Shown one piece after another: positions 1 to 10,305 of a stretch of 64,000 bases of DNA. Made by a program: the position numbers and the translations under genes. How positions within the stretch are numbered: the stretch's first letter is position 1; each line of letters starts with the position of its first letter. The notes under the pieces are model-generated. The model saw only the letters and a list, made by a program, of their open reading frames with translations, searched no databases and was not told the DNA's origin. Origin of the DNA: Cercophora sp. LCS_1 (Eukaryota > Ascomycota > Sordariomycetes > Sordariales > Lasiosphaeriaceae); contig JAPZLL010000065.1 in NCBI GenBank assembly GCA_036250225.1, positions 62,001 to 126,000 of the forward strand, read 5' to 3'.

Positions 1-3000
1 CGCAGCAAACCGCTCGCCAGTTTGCAGGACATTGAAGATAGCAATTGCCGCCTTCATGACATCCTTTGGCTGGGCGCCAAACTTGCTAAGATCAGCAATG
101 CTAGGCAGAGAGACGGTGCGTGTGATGCGCGTGAAGGCCTTGGATTCGGACCATCCACCTGATGAGGCCCAGATTTGGTTTCGGATTGTATCGCGGGCTG
201 GTGTCAACGGGTGGGAAGGGTCGTCCCGGCCGATGTGGAAGGCTGGGGCACGTTGAGGTGGCCAGAGAGCGGCAGCAAAGCGGGAGATGCCGCGGAGACG
301 GTGGATGTTGTGGTTGATGGCGGTTTGAGCGGGGAGTGAGGTAGCGTAGTTTGCGTAGAGGGAGGTGTAAAGGGAGTAAGGTGTTAGTTGGGGCAGTGGC
401 ACCCCAGGGCGTGTGAGGTGATGAGAGATGTCTTTGTGGAAGGAGGTGAGGGACAATGCGTCAAAGACGGAGTGGGAGTAGGTTGCTAGGAGGTAGGTGC
501 GTGAGGTGGAGTGGGGAATGATGGTGAAGCGGGCTGTGAAGGGAGAGGTGTGCGAGGCGGAGGTGCTGTCTTCTGCGAGGAGGATGGGGTCGGCGGTTTC
601 AGGAAGATGCTGGATGGTTTGCGCAAACAAAGCGGGGGTCGGCTTGAGAACGACGTGGAAGGGATGTTGGGATGCTGGGTGGTGGGCGATGAGGGTGCGG
701 AGGATGGGACGGGTTGTCAGGGTTGCTTCGAGGGCGGCTTGGATTTGTGAAGGGGAGAAGTTGGCGCGGAAGAGGATTCGGGTGTGGTAACTGTGTGGGC
801 GAGGGCCAGTAGCAAGCCCATGGTAGCTGGTCTTGATGGGGAGGGTGGATTCCACCGAAGACGGGTCGAGGCCAATAGCCCCGGCTGCCTGTATGGCGGT
901 TGCAAGAGGGTCGACATGTGCGATACTGTGCGCTGAGCCCGGATTGGACCAGGATTGAGGCTGGAAGATCCCACTGTCGGCTTGGATGTGGTTGCATTGC
1001 TCTCGCACGCTTTGCCAGGTTGGTGACGGCACAGGCTCGGGGAGGACGTTGTTGAATGGAACAGTATTGGTTTCATCCGGAGTCATGTCAATCCCATGTC
1101 CTGGCCTTTGATGGATGAGAGCTGCTAGCTCTGCAAACGTCTCGCTGTGAACTAACAGGTCTTCCAGAAAGATTCGCCTTCCACATGCTTTGAGGACTCG
1201 GTCACAGAAGCGGATGAGGGTGATGCTGTCCCCAAACTTCGACATGGCATCGTGAACGCCCGGTCTTTCCCCGGTGAGTTCGTGCCAGATGCCGACAAGT
1301 TGTTCGCTGAGAGTCGAGACTTCTGGCAACGGCGGCTGCCCATCGACGGATGGCACATCCAGTGATGGTGGCCGTTCGTCGAGAATCGAGAAATCCGAGG
1401 TTGGCAACTGTTCGCTTGGGGCTGGTACGTCCAGTGGTGGCAGCTGCACACTGGGAGATGTAGCCTCCCACGAGTGCAGCTGCTCGCTGGGGGCTTGTCC
1501 CTCCACTGATGGCATCTCCACATCTCCAATCTCGTCCTCAGTCATCTCGACGTCTTCTGAAAAATGTTCGACAAGTTGCGACTCTTCAGATGAGGGCTTG
1601 TCAGATTGCCACTCCTCGGATGAGGGTTTGTCAGATTGCCACTCCTCGGATGATGGCTTGCCAGGCTGAAACTCTTCAGACTGCAACTCGCCGACCTGAG
1701 ACCCTCCTGCATGTGACTCTGGCGGCGTGGTGGAAGTAATTAATGTGTCAGGATATCCTTCCGAAGCTGAACCTTCACTCGACGGCTCAGCAGGCGCTCT
1801 GAGCTTGATGACAGTCTGCCTCAAGACCTCCTTCTTTACCTTCCCTAGTGATGTCACCGGGAACCCGTCTAAACCCAGCTCCTCGAGTGTATACACGCCA
1901 TCAAGCGCATACATGGGTCCCAGCTCTCGAGCCTTAACCAAAACATCGCCCTTGTCGACTCCCTCGGGCAGCTTGACGACAGCAACAGCCACTTGGCCAG
2001 CAAGGTCATCGGGGACACCAACGACCTGCGCAGCAACTCCTTCGATCTCGCCAATCGCAAGCTCCACCTTGCCAGGGGAGATATTCTCTCCACCACGGAT
2101 GATTAAATCCTTGTACCGTCCAAGGATGTAAACAATGCCATCCTCATCCATCCTTGCCTGGTCGCCTGTAACAAGCCAGTTCCCCACAGCGTCAACATAC
2201 AGCTTGTCCTTCTCAACACCTCCAAGATACTCGGTGATAACAGCCGGTCCACCAACATGCAACTCCCCGGTCTCACCCCTCGCCACAACGTCTCTCGTCC
2301 CAGGGACACAGACTCTCAAGTTCACACCCGGCAATGCCTTCCCAACACCGGGATGGTAGCCGCACGACTTCTCAAGCAACGGATCCCAGCGCAACCAGCT
2401 GATCACCGGGGCACCCTCACTCATCCCATACCCCTGCACCGCGTGGTCAGCTCCCAGGCCCTCAAGACAAAGCCCAATATCCTGCGGTGTGATGATGGTT
2501 CCTCCAATCGTCACAAGCTTGATATTCAACCTCTCCTTTCCGGGGAACGCAGGGTGGGCCAACAATCCCTTGACGAGGGTCGGAACCGCAGACATAAACG
2601 TCACCTGCTCGTCCGCCAGCGCGCGGATGATAGCCGTGACGTCGAATGTCTTGGAGGGGAAAATAACTGCGTTCCCCAGTCGCCAAGCACGAATGGCATT
2701 GTTGATGGCGAAAATGTGCGAGACGGGCGTGTTGACGAGCCAGCGGTCGACGATCGGTTCCCGATTGGGGCAGTATTGATGTGTTTGCGCGACAAGAGAG
2801 GTGTGTGTATGCGGGCACCCCTTTGGCGCGGCGGTGGTGCCGCTCGTGAAGATGAGCAGGGCGTCAGAGTTGGGCGTTGTGCGGCCTGAGCTGATGGTGA
2901 TGTCCGAGTTGGTGCCGAACGGAGAGGAGAGGATGGAGCGGAGCTGGACCCAGCCGGGGACGGGCTCGCCAGATGCTTGGATGAGGATGCGGCTGTTGTT

Positions 3001-3483
3001 GGCGATGTGGTGGACGAATCTGGGCGTGAGGAGGTGTGCTGCTTCTGCGTCTGGGACGACAATGACGCTTGGTGTAGACGCTGAGAGGAAGACGCCGGCT
3101 TCGGTAGATATGATGCGCGGGTCCAGCGGAGTGAAGACGGCGCCTAGGCGGGCTGAGGCCCAGAGGAAGAGGCCCCATTCTGCTGAGTTCCAGAGGAATG
3201 TCGCTACGCGGGCACCGGGTTGGAGGCCGTGGTTGTCGAGCCATTGGGCTAGGCCTGAGGATTTGTGGTAGAGATCCTCGTAGCTCCAGCGGATGTATTG
3301 GTCTGTTTCGACGCCCACTTCAGTCTGCCACATGGACACCAGGGCGTCGGCCTTGGGCGTGGCCTTTGCTGCCGAGGTGAACATGTGCCATAGTGTCCTG
3401 TCCAGACCGTCAAGCTTCTCTCCAAATGATTCAGAAAGAGCTGTGACAGGTGAATTGTCTTTATTTGGTTCCTGAGTAGCCAT
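1..3483 (-). CDS. NRPS-like A-T-C synthetase, C-terminal part beyond the left edge
   Basis: One frame stays open from an ATG at 3483 to base 1 (1161 codons, no intron needed), so the gene is cut by the window edge. Residues about 40-560 form an adenylate-forming domain: core LIFTSGTTAAPKG near residue 208, GYGMSEG near 351, TGDQARMDEDG and GRYKDLIIRGGEN near 460, and a catalytic-type lysine in SLGKVKK. Residues about 568-728 are a repetitive Pro/Ser/Glu linker. A carrier domain follows, with FGDSITL near 753 placing the phosphopantetheine serine. A condensation domain starts near 860 and has SHSVFDA near 1005, matching HHxxxDG except for the first His and the Gly. The A domain looks like an acyl-CoA ligase, so the substrate may be a carboxylic acid rather than an amino acid; the product is unknown. 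It is divergent from the CYP52-like gene, which may share its promoter region. Confidence 0.85.
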   Translation of the reverse strand, partial: MATQEPNKDNSPVTALSESFGEKLDGLDRTLWHMFTSAAKATPKADALVSMWQTEVGVETDQYIRWSYEDLYHKSSGLAQWLDNHGLQPGARVATFLWNSAEWGLFLWASARLGAVFTPLDPRIISTEAGVFLSASTPSVIVVPDAEAAHLLTPRFVHHIANNSRILIQASGEPVPGWVQLRSILSSPFGTNSDITISSGRTTPNSDALLIFTSGTTAAPKGCPHTHTSLVAQTHQYCPNREPIVDRWLVNTPVSHIFAINNAIRAWRLGNAVIFPSKTFDVTAIIRALADEQVTFMSAVPTLVKGLLAHPAFPGKERLNIKLVTIGGTIITPQDIGLCLEGLGADHAVQGYGMSEGAPVISWLRWDPLLEKSCGYHPGVGKALPGVNLRVCVPGTRDVVARGETGELHVGGPAVITEYLGGVEKDKLYVDAVGNWLVTGDQARMDEDGIVYILGRYKDLIIRGGENISPGKVELAIGEIEGVAAQVVGVPDDLAGQVAVAVVKLPEGVDKGDVLVKARELGPMYALDGVYTLEELGLDGFPVTSLGKVKKEVLRQTVIKLRAPAEPSSEGSASEGYPDTLITSTTPPESHAGGSQVGELQSEEFQPGKPSSEEWQSDKPSSEEWQSDKPSSEESQLVEHFSEDVEMTEDEIGDVEMPSVEGQAPSEQLHSWEATSPSVQLPPLDVPAPSEQLPTSDFSILDERPPSLDVPSVDGQPPLPEVSTLSEQLVGIWHELTGERPGVHDAMSKFGDSITLIRFCDRVLKACGRRIFLEDLLVHSETFAELAALIHQRPGHGIDMTPDETNTVPFNNVLPEPVPSPTWQSVREQCNHIQADSGIFQPQSWSNPGSAHSIAHVDPLATAIQAAGAIGLDPSSVESTLPIKTSYHGLATGPRPHSYHTRILFRANFSPSQIQAALEATLTTRPILRTLIAHHPASQHPFHVVLKPTPALFAQTIQHLPETADPILLAEDSTSASHTSPFTARFTIIPHSTSRTYLLATYSHSVFDALSLTSFHKDISHHLTRPGVPLPQLTPYSLYTSLYANYATSLPAQTAINHNIHRLRGISRFAAALWPPQRAPAFHIGRDDPSHPLTPARDTIRNQIWASSGGWSESKAFTRITRTVSLPSIADLSKFGAQPKDVMKAAIAIFNVLQTGERFAA
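1300..1790 (-). repeat. Degenerate repeats encoding the A-T linker
   Basis: Within the synthetase gene, 1585-1690 holds near-identical 30-36 bp units (gattgccactcctcggatga and variants) that encode SSEEWQSDKP-type repeats. Further on toward the carrier domain, looser units encode PPSLDVP and APSEQLP patterns. The linker is low complexity, so length differences between strains are likely. Confidence 0.75.
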
Positions 3484-4853
3484 GGCTGAGTAACCGTCAA
3501 CAAGAATGCGGGTCAAGGGCCTGTTTCGATTGGTGGACTCTAGGGTTCAAGACATGGACTGGTCGTGCCAACTTGAATTGAGTGAAATCAAAGCGCTAGG
3601 GAAACGGGAAACACAGAGACATTGGCCTGGCGAGGTGGGGCACATCACCCATCATATCATGGCGACGGCGAGGAAGAACGAATGATTCGGTTAATACGCG
3701 CACCAACCAAGAGGGCACACCACGCCATTCACTGCCGCCGTGGCTGCACTGTTCGACGCAGTGTACCCTCCTGGGCCTCATCGGCACAGCAATGATGCGA
3801 GGGTTCAGACCCCGTACAAACTGTATTGAGGTGGCAGCTCGTAGGTTGCAGCGGCCATATTGGGACATGTAGGTCTGGGCCCGTCTGCGGCCCTCCGACT
3901 GTGCGCCCGCCTTGACGCTGCACACCACACGGATGCGTCGTGTCGAAATCCGGGCAGCAAATAGAGATCCGCTGTGCCACGGCTGTGCATGGGTACTTGG
4001 CAAAATCCCAGGCATGCGGAACATGCTCGGCACCAAGACGTCGTGACCAAAGCGCGCTAATTATGCGCCCAGGAGCAATATACTGCAACCCCAGGCACGA
4101 ATAGGGGTTGTGTAACCCCCCATATCTGGACGCGGCGTCAGGCAACCAGTTGTTGAAATCTCCTCACGGCACGCAGGGCCGGCTCGACACGCATGCAATA
4201 CGCATGGTCCGGAACTAGTATCGATCGGATACTCGACAGCACCGTGGCTGATGCGCGGGAGCGGATTCCAGGTCAGCCCTGGTGCAACCATGTTGTCTGA
4301 GCCCCGCCAACCGGGTGCATCGCGGGATCGGATTGTCCATCTTTGGGTCGGAGCTGGAGCAAATAGGGTTAGCGACAAGCGGGAACGAAAGACGAAAATC
4401 TGGGTGTGGCGCCGAATCACATTGACGCCGAAGCGAGTTGCATCAACATACGCTTGCCGAGCTCAACCTGCCGTCTGCGGGGACTTTTTTGGCCTCATAT
4501 CGCCGAATCATAGTCCGGTTCTGGGCCTAGTTTCATGTGCGAAGCCGTGTTGCTGACTCGGAAAGAGAAACAAGTTGCGGGATTCACAGTGTGAAGGGAT
4601 CTACATGTTATGTGGTTGCCTAGGTATTACCTACCTACCTAGGTAGGTTGTCGCCAATCGCTGGTAACCTGCAGACGCTAAGAGGAGTTCCCAGAATAGC
4701 TACCCTTTATCATGGAAAGACGTCTTCTCACAGTCGCTTTTCCGGCTCCTTTGACTGAAATACCCTTGAACATCCTGCCCTGTCCTTGAGAACTGTCATC
4801 ATCAGTTCAGCCCACCAGCCCCTCACAGCCTTAGTCTACAGTTGACCGCCACT
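3484..4853. promoter_or_regulatory. 1.37 kb divergent intergenic region, synthetase/CYP52-like P450
   Basis: No convincing coding sequence was found; the short open frames on both strands lack domains. The region separates two divergent starts and must hold both promoters. Pyrimidine-rich sequence precedes the P450 ATG, and a CCTAGGTAGG palindrome lies at 4628-4650. No recognised operator could be assigned. Confidence 0.5.
4628..4650. repeat. TACCTACCTAGGTAGG palindrome, copy 1
   Basis: The sequence reads tacctacctaggtaggttg and is centred on CCTAGG. Similar copies lie at 6670-6686 and, less perfectly, at 18495-18516 and 31264-31276, all between genes. Copies 1 and 2 bracket the CYP52-like gene. 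Confidence 0.7.
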
Positions 4854-6430
4854 ATGACTGCCATCACAATCCCACTCCCCGTTCCTTTCCCCGCAACCCT
4901 CGTCATTCTCCTATCGGTCGTTGCCTTCATCGTCTCCCAGATCCCAACCTACCTCCGTCGCCGCGCCTTCATCAAGGCTAACGCCCTTCAGCCCCTACAA
5001 TCAGCCGTCCACACTCTCGAACCCTTCCTCGGCCTGGACCTCATGTACACCGCAGTCCGCCACGCCCAACGTGGATACTACAACCGCTTCAGCGCCTCCC
5101 GCTTCGCAGCCCACGGCACCACCTTTGCCACGAACCGCCTCCTCTTCACAACGCTCCACACAATCGAACCGGAAAATCTCAAGTATATGCTCGCCACTGG
5201 GTTCGAAAACTACAAACTCTCATCCATCCGTGTCAAAGCCATGCTGCCTCTCTTTGGACAGGGGATCTTCACCACAAATGGGGACCAATGGGCTCACTCA
5301 CGGGCGGTTCTACGCCCGAGCTTCACAAGGCAGAACATGAGGCCCTTGCTTGAGATGATGGAACGCCACTGGGCGAGTTTTGTGAAATGCGTCCCGGCTG
5401 ATGGGACCGTGTTTGACATCCAGGACTTATTCTTTCGGTTTACGATGGACACGGCTACGGAGTTTCTCATGGGCGGGTCAACTGGTACTTTGGAGGGTGG
5501 TGTGGGTGAGTCCGCGGGGTTTGTGGAGGATTACATGGATTGTTGCTTCGAGGCTGTCCGCAAAATCGCCATGGGTCCTCTGGGATTCTTTGCCAGAACA
5601 CCAAAGAGTTTGGATGATGCTAGGGATAGGGCATGGGCGTATGTCGATGGTTTCGTTGATAAAGCGCTGGCGAGGATGGAGGGACGGAAGAAGGGCGACG
5701 GGGTCGAGTATAACTTTCTCGAGGAGCTGGCGCAGCAGACGCGGGACAAGACGTTTTTGCGCACGCAGGTTTTGAATGTGTTGCTTGCGAGTCGGGATAC
5801 CACGGCCGCCTTGTTGGGGAATATGTTTTATTTGTTGGCGCGGAAGCCCGAGGTCTATAAAAGACTTAGGAGGGAGGTTGTTTCCAGGATCGAGGGCGAG
5901 GTGCCGACTGAAGACGAGATACACGCAATGACGTATCTGAGGTGGTGTCTAAATGAGACGCTCAGGTTGTATCCGGTGGTTCCTGGGAATACCAGAGAGG
6001 CGGCAAGGGATACAATGCTTCCGCTAGGCGGCGGGCCGGATGGCAAGTCACCGATCTTTGTCAAGAAAGGGACGCCGGTGTTGTATAATGTTTATGCAAT
6101 GCATCGACGGAAGGACCTCTATGGCGAGGATGCGGATGAGTTTAGACCGGAGAGGTGGGATGGGTTGAAGGGTGGTTTCCACTTTCTCCCGTTCAACGCG
6201 GGCCCGAGGATCTGTCTTGGACGTGAGTATTGTCCCTCTGCACCTCATGAGGATGGAGCTGACTGTGTGCAGAACAATTTGCCCTGACGGAGGCGTCGTA
6301 TGTGACGGTCCGAGTGCTGCAGACCTTTGACAAGCTGTTTGCACACGACGATAGGCCGTGGGTGGAACAGTATTCACTTGTCATGTGCTCAAAGAATGGG
6401 GTTCAGGTATCTCTGACTCGGGCAGTTTGA
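4854..6430 (+). CDS. CYP52-like cytochrome P450 (n-alkane/fatty acid hydroxylase type)
   Basis: Model join(4854..6222,6273..6430), 508 aa. The ATG at 4854 is chosen because the frame upstream begins only with TTG. Residues about 10-30 are a hydrophobic membrane anchor. The I-helix reads ASRDTTAALL near 313, where CYP52 proteins usually have AGRDTT. ExxR is ETLR near 368, PERW is near 432, and the heme loop FNAGPRICLG puts the thiolate Cys at residue 454. The 50 bp intron directly after the heme loop is required: unspliced, the frame stops a few codons later, while splicing restores GQQFALTEASYV, a near-perfect CYP52 signature. CYP52 enzymes hydroxylate alkane or fatty acid chain ends in the ER with a P450 reductase. 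Whether this one tailors the product of the divergent synthetase is inference. Confidence 0.92.
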
Positions 6431-6669
6431 GGGGCCTTCATCGAGTGATTGTCAACGGGGGTTGCGAAGATGAGAATTGGCGGCGTTTCTATTGGGCGAG
6501 AGATGTGCACATCCGGCTTTCGAGCTTCCTGAAAACACACGCATGGGTCGGCAATGTCTCCAATAGTATTGTACATCAAAGACTGGGCTGCTAGAACTCC
6601 TCCAATTTCAGTTGTTTTCCTTTTTGATCATGGTATTGTGAAGACACAGATTTCCAAGGACGACAGGTA

Positions 6670-6686
6670 CATACCTAGGTAGGTAT
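6670..6686. repeat. ATACCTAGGTAGGTAT palindrome, copy 2
   Basis: This is an almost perfect inverted repeat (catacctaggtaggtatc), 240 bp downstream of the CYP52-like stop codon. It resembles the copy upstream of that gene. Confidence 0.7.
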
Positions 6687-6761
6687 CGTGTTCGTTTCTC
6701 GATGTTCCTCCTAACACGCAACAGCAGAGCAAATGCTAACCCCATCCGCTCCCAGCTCAGG

Positions 6762-7446
6762 GCCGGATTGTATCGCTACACGGGTGAGTGGACTCTCGGC
6801 GCCAATGGCACCATCAAGCCGCGCTGGGGCTTCGGCGGCACTCGAGGGCAACCAATGGGCGTATCTCTCATCACCACTACGCATACTTCTGCTTCTATTT
6901 TGACGTCGAGACCAACTATGGAAATTCCGTCGACTAGTTTGATCCCCTCCAAGCTCCATCTGGCAAGTGGTTTGAGATCTAGCATGTCATTCACTCCAAG
7001 AGGACTGTGGGCCCAACAACGCGTGGCAGAAGCAAGCTTGGAGGGCCTTAATGAAGCAAAAACTTGTGTTAGTGCTCGATCAGGTCTTCGGTCATATATA
7101 TTCAACAGGTCTCGAACAAGCGGAGCGGGAACGCGCATGTGATGCGTCCCGGCCCATGAGACAAGAATACCCTCGACGACGACTTGGTCTTGATGGTGCG
7201 TGGATTACGAAGCATGACCAACGATGGATTGACGATGAAGCACCCACGACCGCAACAGACGCAAAGGTGACATAGCCGACATGGACAAGATCCTGAAGGG
7301 GAGCGGAGGCCTGCCGAATTCAACCGTCCTGGGACTGACGTCGTGGTTTGGTATGCAGGGCACTTTGTACACAACGAGAAGCAGGAGTCTGAGAAGACAC
7401 ATCGCTGGAAGCATTTGGATGACCATGATCTTGTGCCTGAAAAGTG
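6762..7446 (+). pseudogene. Decayed gene, amine-oxidase-like secreted protein
   Basis: Coherent protein fragments appear in order but in different frames. About 6762-6840 encodes YRYTGEWTLGANGTIKPRWG and then FGG. About 6855-6990, after a frameshift, encodes HHHYAYFCFYFDVET, NYGNSVD, an in-frame TAG, FDPLQAPSGKWFEI, a second TAG and HVIHSKRTVGP. About 7330-7440 encodes GTDVVVWYAGHFVHNEKQES and DDHDLVPEK. The His-rich segment, the acidic-aromatic segment and the WYxxHFxH end recall fungal proteins with an amine-oxidase catalytic-like fold; this assignment is from memory and uncertain. At least two frameshifts and two stops make it non-functional. Introns alone would not remove in-frame TAGs that lie inside conserved text. 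Confidence 0.6.
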
Positions 7447-7672
7447 GGTGTGAGTGATGGTGTTGAGATGCTGTTGAAAGGGTCATCAATGGACAGTAGG
7501 TACAGGGGAAGGGAGATTTGGGGGTTGGAGGGAGGGCAAGCTTCGCCAGGTCCTCGATTTCAACAATTGGGCATCTTCGTAGTTCCAGATTCGTCTCTAG
7601 CAACAAGAGAGGATCTTATGGATAACATAACCAAATTCCACTCAACGCCTGTTCCTCGTGAAACCAAGCGGC

Positions 7673-8692
7673 TCAGTCCTCCGCCCCGACAATTGCCCCA
7701 ACCACAGCAGCCGCCAACCCTCCATGCTGTGCAAACAACTTGCGGAAGTTACTGTTTTTCCACAAGACAGGAAGCTTATAAGCAGCATATAATGTCACGA
7801 GGCTCACTAGGACCTCCGGCCGGTCGTCAGAGCCATAGCAGTACTTTACCAACTCGACAACATTCTCGACATGTCTCTTCTTCTTCCGGTCCCTTTTGGA
7901 CCAGGTGATCTTTAGGTCTTGCATCGCGTTGCCAAGTTTCTGAAGGGCCAACCCCGCGAGTCTGTCAACACCCCAGAACTCGGCAAACACAAACAGCTTT
8001 GCATGCGAAAGAACAACGTTCGACGACAAGGGGGTCATCCCTCCGCCCGGGACATCGGGACCCTCGGCTGTTAGACTGGCGACTTTGGCGGTATATTTCC
8101 GATTGAGCGCTTGGAAGATGACGCTGTCTGTGATTTTCTTCCGTGTTGGTAAAGGTGCGTTTTGCCAGCCGGCACCCCAGCTCAAAGTGGCTGAAACCGG
8201 CTTGGGCTCGGGCTCGGGCTCGGGCTCCACACTTTCCTCCAGGCTATCTGCTGCTGGGGCATCGTCCTTCTTTGCTTCTCCTTCAGGTGCAGTTGGCATG
8301 TCGGAGGTTGTGTCGGGTGCCGGGACGGGGTCGGGACGTTCCTGGACATCGCCGTACCTTCCGGTGTATGCGAAATACATGAACCGTATGAACGTCTCCT
8401 CATCTACGTCTTCAAGTTCGGCATTGCCTTCCCGGGCTTCCTTGAACGCGCCGTTGACCAGTCGATCGAGAGCTGGGGATTGGCTTGCCACGAGGGCCGA
8501 GTGCATGGTAAAGACGCGCTTCTCGGGGCCGATGGTGAATCGAAAAGGTTCGGACAGGGCGATGCTGTATCGCAAACGCATATTGTCAGTTTCATGGCAT
8601 CTCGAAGATGAGGGGCGGGAAGGACTGTACTCTTCGTAGGTGATGCCCTTGCTTGGGCTTGATTGTTCTCTCCTCGCGAGCTGGAGAGCCAT
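7673..8692 (-). CDS. BTB/POZ domain protein
   Basis: An ATG at 8692 opens 339 codons to TGA at 7673. A probable 66 bp intron (8565..8630, donor GTACAG, branch CTGAC, acceptor ATACAG) is in phase and lacks stops, so both forms are translatable. The spliced form reads ITYEDIALSEPFRFTIG, the usual fungal BTB entry, and gives 317 aa. The BTB fold spans about 30-110 (VFTMHSALVASQSPALDRL, then FIRFMYFAYTGRY). It is followed by a Pro/Glu linker with a tandem EPEPEPEPKP run encoded by ggctcg repeats at 8202-8229. A helical C-terminal part ends with a short Ala/Val-rich stretch. Such proteins are common in moulds as protein-interaction modules. Partner and function are unknown. Confidence 0.82.
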   Translation of the reverse strand: MALQLARREQSSPSKGITYEEYSPSRPSSSRCHETDNMRLRYSIALSEPFRFTIGPEKRVFTMHSALVASQSPALDRLVNGAFKEAREGNAELEDVDEETFIRFMYFAYTGRYGDVQERPDPVPAPDTTSDMPTAPEGEAKKDDAPAADSLEESVEPEPEPEPKPVSATLSWGAGWQNAPLPTRKKITDSVIFQALNRKYTAKVASLTAEGPDVPGGGMTPLSSNVVLSHAKLFVFAEFWGVDRLAGLALQKLGNAMQDLKITWSKRDRKKKRHVENVVELVKYCYGSDDRPEVLVSLVTLYAAYKLPVLWKNSNFRKLFAQHGGLAAAVVGAIVGAED

Positions 8693-9260
8693 GATCGGTC
8701 ACGCCGTCCTATTTTGTCTCGGGGGTAAACCCCGGAATGTGAACTGACTACAGGAATAATATGAGGACGCCCCTTTTTTTCCTGGAAAAAGAAAGCTGCT
8801 GATGGCTTTGCCAAGGCAATGACTGGCTCAGTCAGAATTTCGGCCCAACCGCTGAGGAAGACAGCAAAACTGAGCCAGTAAGCATACTGCTTCCCGACGT
8901 CCAATCGGCGCACCACCCCTCACCATCAGGCCGTGTCACCATAAGCTGTGGAAGACACGCCGTGCCAAGCAGCACTACGGACTTCATTTGCGCCAATGAC
9001 GTGCCAATCAGCCACCAGCTTTTCGGTTTCTCCAGAGCGGCGGTATGTTGGGTATTGGAGTTAGTGTCGAGTGGCTCTTTTTCTTCGGAGGATTTCTAGC
9101 AAGAGAAAAACAGAATACAAATCCTAGGCACCAGTTCGGACTTTTTATTTCCGAACCCGGCGCCACCATCATGCGTTGGAACGTCACATAGGATTTAAGG
9201 ACGCGGCTTCCCCCAACTACATAGCACTCTTCCCTCTTCAAGTATTATAAAAATATTACC
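8693..9260. other. Intergenic region, BTB / 2EXR relic
   Basis: No coding signal was seen. A TATA-like tattataaaaatatt at 9243-9257 sits immediately before the ATG of the 2EXR relic. Confidence 0.5.
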
Positions 9261-9835
9261 ATGGCTTCACCAACTCCAACATTTCACCACTTCCCTCACC
9301 TCCCCATCGAACTCCGTCTCGGAACACGGCGTCTCGCATCCACACCCGACCCCTGCTCAAAGGCGGAGCGAGCCATGTGCATCCTCCCCGGCGATTGTGG
9401 TTGCGATTGGAAACCCGGATGCCCGCATCGCTTTGAAACCAGGGTCGTATTCGAAAGCGGCAACCCCGGATGTTGTCGACTTCATACGAGGCCCGCAAAG
9501 TCGCGCTCGAAACAGCCGTCACACGAAAGTACAACCCTACAACGGACATTCTTTTCGTGCCGGCATCGGGATCCGACAGTTCAAACATTAACTTGGGCAC
9601 CGTGGCGGGTAGTGCGGAACGCGCATGGGATTGGCTGCACAAGGTCCGGCACACCGGCATCGCGCCCCCTAATCCGAAGGTGTTGGCTGATCTGGGGCGG
9701 GGGATTCCAAAGCTGACGAGCCTCATGACAATTTCGATTGTCTACTTGACGCCTCCAGGGGTCCCCGTGGCTCATGAAACGAATAACATGCTGTCTGCCT
9801 GGCATGGGGCAAGAGCTGAGTTGGCCGAGTCCTAG
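9261..9835 (+). pseudogene. Frameshifted 2EXR-family gene
   Basis: The start MASPTPTFHHFPHLPIELRL is the standard N-terminus of fungal 2EXR (F-box-like) proteins, but the expected Q-I-W-E continuation is lost. Related text reappears in a second frame (VVAIGNPDARIALKPGSYSK, about 9394-9470). It then continues in a third frame from 9470 (LSTSYEARKVALE, RKYNPTTDILFVPAS) to TAG at 9833-9835. Three frames for one short domain, with no good splice sites at the breaks, indicate two indels. Family function is unknown; 2EXR genes are abundant and quickly evolving. Assembly error is possible but would need two independent errors. Confidence 0.6.
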
Positions 9836-10305
9836 AGGACCCGTGACTGCAATGCGAAGCGGGAGCAGACGGGGCGAATACTTGAACAGTGGTCTGAGGA
9901 GCGGGATCAAAAGCCACAGTGTATCGGGTCTGTGAAGCCTCTGAAGGAAATTGTGTTGAAAAGAGCTCCCAGAAGTTGAAGTCTCCGAGATGCCATCGAG
10001 GAATAGCCCAAGGCTGGGTCGTTGCTCTCCATCCAACAAAGAGGACCGGAAAAATCAACAAACCCTTCTTATTTCGGCGGGAGGCAGGGCTGTTGGGCTG
10101 CCTGGCAGGCTGAGAGCTACGGCGTTTAGAACCGCTCCATAGCCGCTCGATATCCAGCCGTACACTGCCTACGACGGCAAAAAAGCTTCTATAAGGTTCG
10201 AAGCTCAATGTCTGGGCTGTAAGACGATTGGTTGGCGAGGTAGGAATGGCCTGCCCCGACTCCAGCAGGTGAAGGGTGACGACAAACTGAGTTTGGCCCA
10301 GGACC
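9836..10305. other. Region between two relics
   Basis: No supported gene was seen. The minus strand may keep worn C-terminal sequence of the HET relic (for example a TLSFEPYRSFF stretch around 10200), but this is too weak to annotate. Confidence 0.4.

Noticed and set aside
6702..7142. 146-codon plus-strand frame as an intact gene
   Set aside because: Only its first third matches the conserved text; the rest continues in another frame, so it is part of a relic.
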